Under the pieces are notes generated by a model that saw nothing but the letters and a program-made list of their open reading frames with translations, was not told the DNA's origin and ran no database searches. Below, piece after piece: positions 37,928 through 46,485 of a stretch of DNA of 50,794 nucleotides. This stretch comes from Actinomycetota bacterium (GTDB lineage: Bacteria > Actinomycetota > Actinomycetes > S36-B12): NCBI GenBank assembly GCA_005798555.1, contig SYJA01000001.1, forward strand, positions 1 through 50,794, in the 5' to 3' direction. The translations under genes and the position numbers were made by a program. The first letter of the stretch is position 1. Each line of letters begins with the position of its first letter.

Positions 37928-39189
37928 CAGCGTCTTGCCTCCCCCGCGATTTCGACGGCCCGCTCGCGCGCCCAGGCGTCTGCAGCTAGGACGTTTTCCA
38001 GGCTGACTTCGTTCCCCGGCACCCACCCACCACCCGCACCGGCGAAATCGCCGCTGAGGTGCTCATCGAGTACCTGAGTAACGTAATCCACGATCTCCAC
38101 GAAGCCGATCTCCCCGGTCAGGAAAGCCGCCACGCAGGCTTCGTCTGCCCCGTTGAATACCGCCGGCGCGGTGCCGCCCCGGGTGCCGGCCAACCGGGCC
38201 AAGCCGACGGCCGGGAAAGCTTCCTCATCAAGTGGAAGGAACTCCCAGGTGGTTGCGCTCGACCAGTCACAGCTCGGCCCAGCACCTGCGATCCGGTCCG
38301 GCCAGGACATGCCGAGGGCAATCGGCAATCGCATATCCGGCGGGCTCACCTGGGCCAGCGTTGACCCATCGATGAACTCCACCATCGAGTGCACCACCGA
38401 CTGCGGGTGCACTACTACCTGGATCGCATCGAGTGGCACGTCAAATAGCAGGTGGGCCTCTATCAGTTCTAGTCCCTTGTTCATCAAAGTCGCCGAGTTG
38501 ATAGTGACAAGTGGCCCCATGGTCCAAGTTGGGTGCGCCAGCGCCTGAGCCGGCGTGACTTCCGACAACTCTTCTCGGGTGCGGCCACGGAAAGGGCCAC
38601 CGCTTGCCGTCAGCACCAACCGGCGGACTTCGTCGCGGGCACCACCGCGCAGCGCTTGTGCGATTGCCGAGTGCTCAGAATCAACAGGCACGATTTGACC
38701 AGGTGCCGCCAGACTCTTGACCAAGGCACCACCGACAATCAGCGACTCCTTGTTCGCCAAGGCTAGGAGATGACCGGCCCGAAGCGCCGCCAATGTGGGT
38801 TCCAGACCAGCCGCACCTGCGATCCCATTGAGCACTACCTCACAGGGCCACGCCGCTAATTCGCTGGCCGCGGTGGGGCCAGCAAAAATTGTGGGCAGCT
38901 TGAACGCCCCAACCCCGTAACCACGTGACTTGGCTGCTGCGTAGAGCGCTAGTTGCAACTCTTGCGCCGTGGTGGCACGGGAAACCGCTACCGCCTCGAC
39001 AGCAAAATCGAGGACCTGCCTTACCAGCATCGGGATATCGGCACCGGTTGAAGACAACCCGACAATCTTGAACAGGTCCGGGTTGCGTCCGGCAATATCA
39101 AGAGCCTGGGTACCGATCGACCCGGTACTGCCCAAGATGACGATGCGTCGGATCACGTTATTCGCCGTGGCGGCTATCCCCGAAGTCAC
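37927..39189 (-). CDS. dxr: 1-deoxy-D-xylulose 5-phosphate reductoisomerase
   Basis: NADPH-dependent enzyme (420 residues), first committed step of the MEP pathway. The NADPH motif ILGSTGSIGTQALDI is at about 18-32. The catalytic region has VPVDSEHSAIAQAL, TASGGPFRGRTREEL, PTWTMGPLVTINSATLMNKGLELIEAH (shown in parts), all signature segments. It starts with GTG 39187-39189 without a visible ribosome binding site; the upstream truncated gene overlaps it by 32 bases. Confidence 0.96.
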   Translation of the reverse strand: MTSGIAATANNVIRRIVILGSTGSIGTQALDIAGRNPDLFKIVGLSSTGADIPMLVRQVLDFAVEAVAVSRATTAQELQLALYAAAKSRGYGVGAFKLPTIFAGPTAASELAAWPCEVVLNGIAGAAGLEPTLAALRAGHLLALANKESLIVGGALVKSLAAPGQIVPVDSEHSAIAQALRGGARDEVRRLVLTASGGPFRGRTREELSEVTPAQALAHPTWTMGPLVTINSATLMNKGLELIEAHLLFDVPLDAIQVVVHPQSVVHSMVEFIDGSTLAQVSPPDMRLPIALGMSWPDRIAGAGPSCDWSSATTWEFLPLDEEAFPAVGLARLAGTRGGTAPAVFNGADEACVAAFLTGEIGFVEIVDYVTQVLDEHLSGDFAGAGGGWVPGNEVSLENVLAADAWARERAVEIAGEARR

Positions 39190-39427
39190 GATCGGGATCG
39201 GTTCCGAAGTATTGCTGCGCTAACTGCTGCTTGGCGCACCCGACAAAATGGTGGCTGGCATTGTCATCGTGGTAGGTGCCAGCCGGGTTGCCGGCTTTAG
39301 CGTGCAGGTGCCGAAAATAGCCCCGCGGGTCCCCCACCACGATCGGTTCCGGGCGCCCCTGCGCATCGGCGTCAATCGCCCAGACCCGGGTCTCGTGGAA
39401 GTCAATTGCCGCGACCGAAAGACTCAT
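39158..39427 (-). CDS. Small conserved protein, apparently C-terminally truncated
   Basis: 89-residue reading frame. Residues 5-70 (AAIDFHETRVWAIDADAQG, then HLHAKAGNPAGTYHDDNASH, FVGCAKQQLA) resemble the front half of about 130-residue proteins often labelled translational machinery protein, which continue with an eRF1-like strand-helix segment. Here the frame turns into an unrelated tail (YFGTDPDRDFGDSRHGE) and stops inside dxr. The ATG is two bases after the stop of the preceding gene. It is either a truncated remnant or a short functional version. Recognition of the family is from memory and moderate. Confidence 0.5.
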   Translation of the reverse strand: MSLSVAAIDFHETRVWAIDADAQGRPEPIVVGDPRGYFRHLHAKAGNPAGTYHDDNASHHFVGCAKQQLAQQYFGTDPDRDFGDSRHGE

Positions 39428-39429
39428 GA

Positions 39430-39729
39430 TTAGTCTTCCGCGCCCGTTGTCTTCAAGGTACTGGGCGCAGTCGGCCCGTATCCAGCGTTCTTGAGCATGC
39501 GACGAAAATCAATTACCTGCTCGATTGAGATGTCCTTATGGTGTGAACGGTCAAAAACCTCGATTTCAGCGCCGACGGTGATGCGGAAACGACCGTCGTG
39601 CTTTTCTTCAACGGTGCCAACCGCCCCAAGCAGGCTGATGACATCAACCCAGCGGATGTTGTGGCTGGTCGGGTGGGCGAATAGCGCGGTAACGGTGTCG
39701 CGATGATGGTTGTTCAGATGCGTGGTCAT
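39430..39729 (-). CDS. Small conserved protein, HicA-like in appearance
   Basis: 99-residue protein. The middle part NIRWVDVISLLGAVGTVEEKHDGRFRITVG followed by DRSHHKDISIEQVIDFRRMLKNAGY (in parts) has the one-helix/three-strand look of HicA-like dsRBD folds with the G-x-x-H region, and resembles small actinobacterial proteins of unknown function. No antitoxin partner (HicB) is seen. The ATG 39729 has TAGGAT six bases upstream. It forms a two-gene unit with the truncated gene downstream. Confidence 0.65.
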   Translation of the reverse strand: MTTHLNNHHRDTVTALFAHPTSHNIRWVDVISLLGAVGTVEEKHDGRFRITVGAEIEVFDRSHHKDISIEQVIDFRRMLKNAGYGPTAPSTLKTTGAED

Positions 39730-39735
39730 GGGGAG

Positions 39736-39741
39736 ATCCTA
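39736..39741 (-). promoter_or_regulatory. -10 element TAGGAT, six bases before the ATG at 39729
   Basis: TAGGAT-CTCCCC-ATG on the minus strand in the 26-base gap after the dehydrogenase gene. Confidence 0.5.
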
Positions 39742-39755
39742 GACTTACGCGAACG

Positions 39756-41219
39756 TCACAGCGCGAGGTCGGTCAGCACCAGCACGCGCTCATGGGTTAA
39801 ATCGGTCATCGCCGACCGCAGGCCTTCCCGCCCGACACCCGAAGCCTTGATCCCGCCGTATGGCATTTGGTCGGCGCGGAAGGTAGGTGCATCACCGATG
39901 ATCACACCGCCCACCTCAAGCTCGCGGTGCGCACGAAAGATCTCTTGAATATTGTGGGTGAAAAGGCCGGTTTGCAGGCCGAACCTCGAATTGTTGACTA
40001 GGTCAATGCCTTCGTCTAGATCCTTGATCACCCGGATGGACATCACCGGGCCGAATACCTCTTCGCAGGAGACTCGAACCGATGGGTCGACATTGGCGAG
40101 CAGGGTTGGCTCGATTGAGGTGCCCGCGCGTGAGCCACCTGCCAGCACCTGGGCCCCGGCCGCAACCGCTTCTTGCACCCACTCCTCAACACGCGCCGCG
40201 GCCACCTCGCTGATCATGGGGCCGACTTCGGTCGCAGCGTCCCAGGGTGAGCCCTTAACGAGTGCGCGCACATTTTCGATTAGCCGTTCGGTGAATGCTT
40301 CGGCGACTGACTCCGCAACAAAGATGCGTTGCACCGACACACAGGTTTGACCAGCTTGCGCATTGCCATACATGGCAATGCGCCGCGCAGCCCACTCCAG
40401 ATCTTTCTCGCTGCTGTAGTCGGCCAGCACGATCGCAGCGGCATTGCCGCCGAGCTCAAGAACGATGTGCTTATTGGGCACCTCGCGCTGGATGGCGAAT
40501 CCGACGGGTTCTGAGCCGGTGAACGAAATGACCGGTAGTCGCGGGTCGAAAACCAGCGCCGGGGCCACCTCGTTACCGACCGGGATCACCGAGAACATGC
40601 CGGCCGGCAGGTCGGTTTCACCGAGGAGCTCGCCGAGCAGCAGCGCACCAAGTGGGGTGGCGGGGGCTGGCTTGACCACAATGGGCGCCCCAACCGCGAG
40701 CGCGGGAGCGATCTTGTGGGCAACCAGGTTCACCGGAAAGTTAAATGGTGAAATTCCAAGTACCGGGCCATGCGGGAAGCGCCGAATGATCGCAGCGCGG
40801 CCCTCGGTGGCCGCCTCGGTGTCGAGCCGCTGGAACTCGCCATTGAACCGGCGGGCTTCCTCGGCCGCCCATCGAAAAGTCGACACCGCACGGGTCGCTT
40901 CGGCCCGCGACCAGGTGATCGGCTTGCCATTCTCGGCGGTAATAAGTGCGGCCACTTCGTCAAGACGCTCTTCTAAGCGGCGGGAGACATGGGCGAGCGC
41001 CGCGGCCCGCTGGGCCGCCGAGGTGCGCTGGGCCGCCCTGCGTACCGCCCAAGCCCCCTCGAGCGCGGCCTCGACACCGTCCGCATCCGGCACGGTGTAG
41101 GTGCCGATCACCGACCCATCCCCCGGGTGGGTCACCTCGGCTCGAGTGCCCGAATCAGATGCGCTGCCCGCGATCCATGCTGGCCAATGCCGCGGGGTGT
41201 GCAAGTGCTTCAAGCTCAT
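39756..41219 (-). CDS. NAD(P)-dependent aldehyde dehydrogenase (succinate-semialdehyde type)
   Basis: 487-residue ALDH-superfamily enzyme. Visible motifs are ISPFNFPVNLVAHKIAPALA, FTGSEPVGFAI, the catalytic glutamate in LELGGNAAAIV (about 253) and the catalytic cysteine in AQAGQTCVSVQR (about 290). Its divergent partner is a GABA aminotransferase, so succinate semialdehyde to succinate is the likely reaction (gabD role). Glyceraldehyde-3-phosphate or other aldehydes remain possible because the substrate loop is not diagnostic by eye. I chose ATG 41219, supported by TAGATT six bases upstream. Confidence 0.85.
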   Translation of the reverse strand: MSLKHLHTPRHWPAWIAGSASDSGTRAEVTHPGDGSVIGTYTVPDADGVEAALEGAWAVRRAAQRTSAAQRAAALAHVSRRLEERLDEVAALITAENGKPITWSRAEATRAVSTFRWAAEEARRFNGEFQRLDTEAATEGRAAIIRRFPHGPVLGISPFNFPVNLVAHKIAPALAVGAPIVVKPAPATPLGALLLGELLGETDLPAGMFSVIPVGNEVAPALVFDPRLPVISFTGSEPVGFAIQREVPNKHIVLELGGNAAAIVLADYSSEKDLEWAARRIAMYGNAQAGQTCVSVQRIFVAESVAEAFTERLIENVRALVKGSPWDAATEVGPMISEVAAARVEEWVQEAVAAGAQVLAGGSRAGTSIEPTLLANVDPSVRVSCEEVFGPVMSIRVIKDLDEGIDLVNNSRFGLQTGLFTHNIQEIFRAHRELEVGGVIIGDAPTFRADQMPYGGIKASGVGREGLRSAMTDLTHERVLVLTDLAL

Positions 41220-41225
41220 GGGCAA

Positions 41226-41231
41226 AATCTA
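41226..41231 (-). promoter_or_regulatory. -10 element TAGATT, six bases before the dehydrogenase ATG
   Basis: TAGATT-TTGCCC-ATG on the minus strand. A TTGATT 19 bases further upstream could be the -35 and lies in the palindrome at 41245-41260. Confidence 0.5.
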
Positions 41232-41244
41232 GGGCGCCCCTCGG

Positions 41245-41260
41245 CCGGTGAATCAACCGG
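41245..41260. promoter_or_regulatory. Palindrome in the divergent dehydrogenase/gabT promoter region
   Basis: CCGGTGAATCAACCGG has 5-bp perfect arms around a 6-base centre. It overlaps the presumed -35 of the minus-strand dehydrogenase and lies just upstream of a possible plus-strand -10 (TACACT at 41269-41274) of gabT. A shared operator is a reasonable guess; no regulator gene is in the window. Confidence 0.35.
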
Positions 41261-41303
41261 TATTGACCTACACTGAGATTTCGCGCGGACTTTGGAGACC
41301 ATC

Positions 41304-42653
41304 ATGACCTTGACGCCTGAGCGCACCGATAACGATCTAGCCCAAGAGCGCCGGCTCGTTACCGCCATCCCCGGGCCAAAATCGATGGCGCTGCTAGCCC
41401 GCAAGACCGAGGCGGTTTCCGCCGGGGTCGGGGTGACTTTGCCGGTTTTCGTGACCAAGGCCGGTGGCGGTGTTCTCGTTGACGTCGACGGTAACTCGAT
41501 GATCGACCTGGGATCTGGGATCGCGGTGACCACGGTCGGGAATGCCAATCCATATGTGGTCGCAAATGTTCAGCGACAGGTGGCGGCATTCACCCACACC
41601 TGCTTCATGGTGACCCCTTACGCAGGTTATGTAGAGGTCTGCGAGGCTCTCAATCGCCTGACTCCGGGTGACCATGCCAAGCGCTCGGCACTTTTCAACT
41701 CCGGTGCCGAGGCAATTGAAAATGCGGTCAAGATCGCGCGGTCTTATACCAACAGAGCCGCAGTTGTCGTCGTCGAACACGGCTATCACGGCCGCACCAA
41801 CCTGACCATGGCGATGACCGCAAAGAACATGCCCTACAAGGATGGCTTCGGCCCATTTGCCTCCGAGGTGTACCGCGTCCCCACCTCCTATCCCTTCCGC
41901 GATGCCCCCCTTTCTGGCCTAGACATCGCCAAGCGGGCCATCAGCCGCATCGAGAAGGAGATCGGTGGCACCAATGTCGCGGCAATCGTCATCGAACCGA
42001 TTCAAGGTGAAGGTGGCTTCATCGTCCCAGGTGCTGGCTACTTCGCCGCGATGTCGCAGTTCGCCAAGGAAAACGGCATCGTGTTCGTGGCCGATGAAAT
42101 CCAAAGTGGTTTTTGCCGCACCGGTGACTGGTTCGCCAGCAGTTATGAAGGCGTTATCCCAGATCTGGTAACAACCGCGAAAGGTATCGCTGGTGGCCTG
42201 CCACTTGCCGGGGTTACCGGGCGGGCCGAGATCATGGACTCGGTGCAGGCCGGCGGCCTGGGCGGCACCTACGGCGGTAGCCCGGTTGCTTGCGCCGCCG
42301 CCCTCGGGGCGATTAGGTGGATGGAGGAGGAGGATGCCTGTGGGCGGGCGAAGGCGATTGCCTCGGTAATGCTCCCCGCGCTGGCAGCCATCAAAGTCAA
42401 CCACCCAACCATCGGCGAGATCCGCGGTCGCGGGGCGATGCTCGCGATTGAGTTAATTCGCCCTGGCACCATGGACCCAGACCCCGAGCGCACCAGCGCG
42501 ATCGCAAAGTACTGCCACGGTGAAGGAGTCATGGTGTTAACTACCGGCACCTACGCCAATGTCATGCGTTTCCTGCCGCCGTTGACAATGCCAATGCACC
42601 TGCTTGAAGAGGCATTGGGCATCATCGAACGCGGTTTTGAAGCCACCGGTTAA
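41304..42653 (+). CDS. gabT: 4-aminobutyrate aminotransferase
   Basis: PLP-dependent class III aminotransferase (449 residues) moving the amino group of GABA to 2-oxoglutarate, giving succinate semialdehyde. The PLP lysine is K293 in TTAKGIAGG; the VADEIQSGFCRTGDWF segment and FNSGAEAIENAVKIAR are family signatures. The start ATG 41304 has TTTGGAG at six bases; the TTG four codons earlier is inferior. It is divergent from the presumed succinate-semialdehyde dehydrogenase. Its TAA directly abuts the stop of the convergent saccharopine-dehydrogenase-like gene (TAATTA). Confidence 0.93.
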   Translation: MTLTPERTDNDLAQERRLVTAIPGPKSMALLARKTEAVSAGVGVTLPVFVTKAGGGVLVDVDGNSMIDLGSGIAVTTVGNANPYVVANVQRQVAAFTHTCFMVTPYAGYVEVCEALNRLTPGDHAKRSALFNSGAEAIENAVKIARSYTNRAAVVVVEHGYHGRTNLTMAMTAKNMPYKDGFGPFASEVYRVPTSYPFRDAPLSGLDIAKRAISRIEKEIGGTNVAAIVIEPIQGEGGFIVPGAGYFAAMSQFAKENGIVFVADEIQSGFCRTGDWFASSYEGVIPDLVTTAKGIAGGLPLAGVTGRAEIMDSVQAGGLGGTYGGSPVACAAALGAIRWMEEEDACGRAKAIASVMLPALAAIKVNHPTIGEIRGRGAMLAIELIRPGTMDPDPERTSAIAKYCHGEGVMVLTTGTYANVMRFLPPLTMPMHLLEEALGIIERGFEATG

Positions 42654-43868
42654 TTACTGGTTATCGACCCGGAGCCCATATTTTTGGCCGTAGCCGGACT
42701 CCATCAGCTCCAAGTACGGCACGGCATCAAAGGCTTCCGGGCCTAATACGCCGGTGCCCTGCCAGGCCTTTGACGCGAGCAACTCAAGGGCGATTACCGG
42801 ATTCATAGCGGTTTGCCAAACCACCGCCTGCACCCCGTATTCGCGCATCGACCAGTTATTGTCGAGGACGTGGTAAAGGTAGACAGACTTCGGTTCACCC
42901 GCGTTCCCGACGCCGGTAACCCAAGTACCGGCACAGGTCTTGCCGGAAATCTTGTCACCGAGGGTCGCCGGATCCGGTAATGCAGCGGCGACTAGGTCGC
43001 GCGGGCTTACCATTGCCCCTTTAACGCTCACCGGAGTCGTGCTGTCGAGCCCAAGTTTGTGCAAAGTCTTCAGCACCTCGATGAACTCATCGCCGAGACC
43101 ATACTTAAAAGTGACTCGCTTACAGTTGATCAAACGCGGCACCAAGAGGACTTCCTCGTGCTCAACGTTGACACATTCAACCGGCCCGATACCTTCGGGG
43201 AAATCAAAAATCTCAGGTTCACTGAATGGCGCGGTGGTGAACCAGCCGCGACCTGCTTCCCAGATCACCGGTGGATTAAGGCACTCCTCGATGGTGGTCC
43301 AGATTGAAAACGAAGGCGCGAAGTCGTAGCCCGCGACCGTCAGATTCGCGCCATCGCGTACCCCGATCTCGTCAATCTCGCTAAACAGGTGGTCAGCGGC
43401 ATATCGCGCGAACACGTCCGACAGCCCGGGCTCGACCCCCATGCCGCATAGGGCCAATAGACCGGCCTCCTGCCACTGCGATTCCTTGGCAAACTGCTCG
43501 GCACCGAGCATGACTCCCACCTGCTCATGCGGCCGGGTCGGATGCGGGCGCGAGAGGCTCATTGCGGTGTCTAGATAATTGGCACCGGCGGCAACTGCTC
43601 CGTCGAAAATCGGCATTACGTAACGCGGGTCAATAACGTTCAGCACATGGGTTATCCCATTTGTCTGAGACAGTTCGGTGATCTCGGCGGTATTCGCAGC
43701 ATCAATCTGCGCCGCGGTAAAACGAGGGTCGTCGACTCGGTCCACCAGCGCCCGTGCCCTGAACATGTCGTAGTCCGCGCAAATCCAATGCTCGAAGAAG
43801 TCTCGGCGCTTTGCGATCAGTGCGGCCGAAGTGCCGACCCCACCAGAGCCAACCGCAAGTACCCGCAC
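42654..43868 (-). CDS. Saccharopine-dehydrogenase-like oxidoreductase
   Basis: 404-residue NAD(P)-dependent enzyme of the saccharopine dehydrogenase/lysine 6-dehydrogenase/carboxynorspermidine dehydrogenase group. The Rossmann motif VLAVGSGGVGTSAALIA opens the protein. MGVEPGLSDVFARYAAD and the C-terminal domain with LYHVLDNNWSMREYGVQAV follow. The true start is GTG 43868, sharing one base with the speB stop (TAGTG) and preceded by GGGGAG; the longer frame lies inside speB. Translational coupling with a ureohydrolase and a pot transporter suggests a polyamine substrate, perhaps a carboxyalkylated polyamine. This is inference. Confidence 0.8.
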   Translation of the reverse strand: MRVLAVGSGGVGTSAALIAKRRDFFEHWICADYDMFRARALVDRVDDPRFTAAQIDAANTAEITELSQTNGITHVLNVIDPRYVMPIFDGAVAAGANYLDTAMSLSRPHPTRPHEQVGVMLGAEQFAKESQWQEAGLLALCGMGVEPGLSDVFARYAADHLFSEIDEIGVRDGANLTVAGYDFAPSFSIWTTIEECLNPPVIWEAGRGWFTTAPFSEPEIFDFPEGIGPVECVNVEHEEVLLVPRLINCKRVTFKYGLGDEFIEVLKTLHKLGLDSTTPVSVKGAMVSPRDLVAAALPDPATLGDKISGKTCAGTWVTGVGNAGEPKSVYLYHVLDNNWSMREYGVQAVVWQTAMNPVIALELLASKAWQGTGVLGPEAFDAVPYLELMESGYGQKYGLRVDNQ

Positions 43869-44896
43869 TACTGCTCCCCGGGGCTGCGGCCGGCGAGCAA
43901 CGGCTGCCGCGGATCCCATGTCGTGCCATCGCGATCGTCTTGGCGGCGCCGAGCGATTGCCGATAGGGCCTCCAGTACCACGCGGTTCCCCAGCATCACA
44001 GTGATATCAGCATGATCGAAGGGCGGAGCGACCTCGACCACATCCATGCCGACCACGGGCAACTCGTAGCAAATGCGACGCACGGCATCAAGAAGTTCGC
44101 GCGCGGTGAGGCCACCGGGTTCTGGGGTGCCGGTTCCCGGCGCATGGCCGGGGTCACAGACATCAATATCCACACTCAGGAACACGCCGTCGCATCCGTC
44201 CAGGGCAATCTTGAATACTTCGGTCAAGACCTCGGTTAGACCACGCTCCACGATCTCGGTCATCTCGTAGGAGCGCATACCCTGCTCGGCCATCCACTGC
44301 AGGGTTTCTGGCTCAGGCCAATAACCGCGCAGCCCGATCTGCAGGAAACGATCGCCACGGGCCGCCCCGGACTCAATTAGTCGGCGCATTGGCTGGCCGT
44401 GCCCGATTAGTGAGCCAAAGCAGGTGTCGGCGGTGTCGGCGTGCGCATCGAAGTGAATGATCGCGACCCTGCCCCAACCCCGGGCGCGCGCCACCCCGGT
44501 GACATCTGGCCAGGTGATGGTGTGGTCACCACCCAAAATAATGGGGATGGCCCCGGTTTTAGCTACCTGCTCAACCACCGCCGCCAAGGAGGCGCACGCG
44601 GCAGCGGCGTCGCCGCTGTACATCTCGATGTCACCGGCGTCGACCACTCGCAGATCGGCGAGGCCATCGACCCGCATCGCCAGTGATGGCCGGCTACCGT
44701 CATGCGGTAGGTAGCAGGTTGCTCGGATTGCCTGCGGGCCGAAGCGGGCACCGCTTCGAAAGGAGGTACCACCATCAAATGGGGCGCCCAAAATCACGAT
44801 ATCGGCATCGTCATAGGAGCTTGCGACGTCTAGATCACAGCGATCCACGCCAAGGAAGGTGATATCCGGGCCAAACTGTGCTCCGTACCGCGTCAT
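43868..44896 (-). CDS. speB: Agmatinase-type ureohydrolase
   Basis: Manganese-dependent hydrolase (342 residues) of the arginase/agmatinase family, releasing urea from a guanidino compound. Metal ligands are H125 in LGGDHTITWP, D150, H152 and D154 in FDAHADTAD, and the two aspartates of SVDIDVCDPGHAPGTG. Agmatine to putrescine is the default reaction. Guanidinobutyrate (to GABA) or guanidinopropionate hydrolases are close relatives and would fit a GABA locus equally well. Start ATG 44896 has TAAGGT six bases upstream. Confidence 0.88.
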   Translation of the reverse strand: MTRYGAQFGPDITFLGVDRCDLDVASSYDDADIVILGAPFDGGTSFRSGARFGPQAIRATCYLPHDGSRPSLAMRVDGLADLRVVDAGDIEMYSGDAAAACASLAAVVEQVAKTGAIPIILGGDHTITWPDVTGVARARGWGRVAIIHFDAHADTADTCFGSLIGHGQPMRRLIESGAARGDRFLQIGLRGYWPEPETLQWMAEQGMRSYEMTEIVERGLTEVLTEVFKIALDGCDGVFLSVDIDVCDPGHAPGTGTPEPGGLTARELLDAVRRICYELPVVGMDVVEVAPPFDHADITVMLGNRVVLEALSAIARRRQDDRDGTTWDPRQPLLAGRSPGEQ

Positions 44897-44902
44897 CCCC
44901 TG

Positions 44903-44908
44903 ACCTTA
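44903..44908 (-). promoter_or_regulatory. -10 element TAAGGT, six bases before the speB ATG
   Basis: TAAGGT-CAGGGG-ATG on the minus strand, in the 43-base gap after the PuuB-like gene. AAGG could alternatively act as a ribosome binding site, so this case is weaker than the others. Confidence 0.4.
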
Positions 44909-44939
44909 ATACTGAGGCCTTCGGCAGCCTACCCGACAC

Positions 44940-46355
44940 CTATGAATCGAACCCCAACCCGAACCGATCTAGGGTCCGCAGCCATAAATTGCGGTTACCC
45001 GCATTCCGATCAGCCGATTTCAGTGACCTCGTCGTCCAATCTATGCCGATGGACCGCAGTGGCTCTGGCGGAAACGGCTTGGGCTTCTTTTTGACCATCT
45101 GCAATTCGGTGCGCTCGGTTTTTCGCCCGTCCAACAGATCAAGCATCACCTGCGCGCCGAACCTTGATGAACCAACGCCTAACCCGGTGTATCCGGACAC
45201 ATAGACGGTCTTGCCGCCGTGCGCCTTGCCCCAAAAGGCACTGAAGCGTGAGCAGGTATCAATCGCACCGCCCCAGGCATGGGTGAACTCAAGCCCGGCC
45301 AATTGCGGAAATGTCTGAAAGAAGTGCGCAGCCAATCGCTGGAACGAACCATCATCGACCTCATGCTCCTTACCAAAACCATTGCCGCTGTGATAGACCG
45401 CGTCATAGCCGCCCCAAAGAATCCTGCCGTCCTCGGTTATCCGGTAATAGTGGAACTGATTCGCGCAATCCGACAACCCCTCCCGGCCGTCCCATCGGAC
45501 AACTGAATGCTGCTCGTTGCTCAATGGCGCCGACATCAGCACGTAGTCGTACACGGGCACCACGTAGTTGCTAATTCGGTGCAATAGCGGCGGATAGGCG
45601 TTGGTCGCCAATGCCACCCTGGCGGCAGCAACACTCCCCGAGCGCGTAGAGATGCTGACGGTTTCTGATTTGTCCTTGATCGTCAATACCGGCGTCTTTT
45701 CGTGGATCTCGACACCCAGGTCAGCCGCAACCCTCGCCAATCCCCACGCCAACCTTGCCGGATTAAGCATCGCGGTCCCTGACCGATCGAATAAGCCAGC
45801 TAGGTAGGTGGGGGATTCAACACGACTTTTTAGGTGCTCATCATCTAGAAACTCATACGGCATGCCCAATGCGGTACCCGCCTCGCACAGCTCAATGAGA
45901 GCCGCGACTTGATATCGCTCGGTTGCAATCGCTAAATCTCCAGAACGGATGAACTCGCAGTCGATCCCGTGGTCGGCAACGAATCGTTCAATCGCATCTA
46001 GGTTCTCGTTGCCAAGCCTAAGCAGGGTCGATATCTCACCGGGCCACCGGCCCATGCCATTTGCCAGTCCATGGGTTAAGGAGGCGGCACAGAACCCGCC
46101 ATTTCGGCCGGACGCCCCACTGGCGACCCGATCACCTTCGAGAAGGACCACTCGCCAGTCGGGATACTGCTGTTTAGCTAGCACCGCCGCCCAAAGCCCG
46201 CTAAACCCGCCGCCCACCACACAAAGGTCAGCGGTGACGTGTGCCTCCAACGATGGCCGCGCGTCGGGGCGGCTCGGGTCATCTAGCCAAAAAATCGAAT
46301 TTCGAACGTTGGTCAGTGACTTGGTGGAAATTTCGGTTGGCGTGTCATCAAACAC
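44940..46355 (-). CDS. FAD-dependent oxidoreductase, gamma-glutamylputrescine oxidase-like
   Basis: 471-residue DAO-family flavoprotein. The FAD motif CVVGGGFSGLWAAVLAK spans about 45-61, GASGRNGGFCAASL about 79-92, and VYVSGYTGLGVGSS is the C-terminal FAD-contact region, as in PuuB. In the puu pathway this enzyme oxidises gamma-glutamyl-putrescine to the aldehyde; direct putrescine or other amine oxidation is an alternative because no glutamylpolyamine synthetase (PuuA) gene is in view. The start GTG 46355 has GAAAGG eight bases upstream. The 130 bases between it and potC hold no gene; I see only weak hairpins there. Confidence 0.82.
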   Translation of the reverse strand: MFDDTPTEISTKSLTNVRNSIFWLDDPSRPDARPSLEAHVTADLCVVGGGFSGLWAAVLAKQQYPDWRVVLLEGDRVASGASGRNGGFCAASLTHGLANGMGRWPGEISTLLRLGNENLDAIERFVADHGIDCEFIRSGDLAIATERYQVAALIELCEAGTALGMPYEFLDDEHLKSRVESPTYLAGLFDRSGTAMLNPARLAWGLARVAADLGVEIHEKTPVLTIKDKSETVSISTRSGSVAAARVALATNAYPPLLHRISNYVVPVYDYVLMSAPLSNEQHSVVRWDGREGLSDCANQFHYYRITEDGRILWGGYDAVYHSGNGFGKEHEVDDGSFQRLAAHFFQTFPQLAGLEFTHAWGGAIDTCSRFSAFWGKAHGGKTVYVSGYTGLGVGSSRFGAQVMLDLLDGRKTERTELQMVKKKPKPFPPEPLRSIGIDWTTRSLKSADRNAGNRNLWLRTLDRFGLGFDS

Positions 46356-46485
46356 CGGCTTGACCTTTCGGGAGAAGGACTATCGGAGACCGGGGCCAAC
46401 GCCCAGGGGATCCCACCAGTCCCTTCAACCAAATCGAGGCCGCTTACAGAATTGCCGCAAGAACCCCATACTACCAAGACATCAC

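Noticed and set aside
46356-46485. Possible riboswitch or attenuator between potC and the PuuB-like gene
   Set aside because: Some short complementary runs (GGGC-GTTG-GCCC) but no recognisable conserved riboswitch core and no terminator/antiterminator pair.
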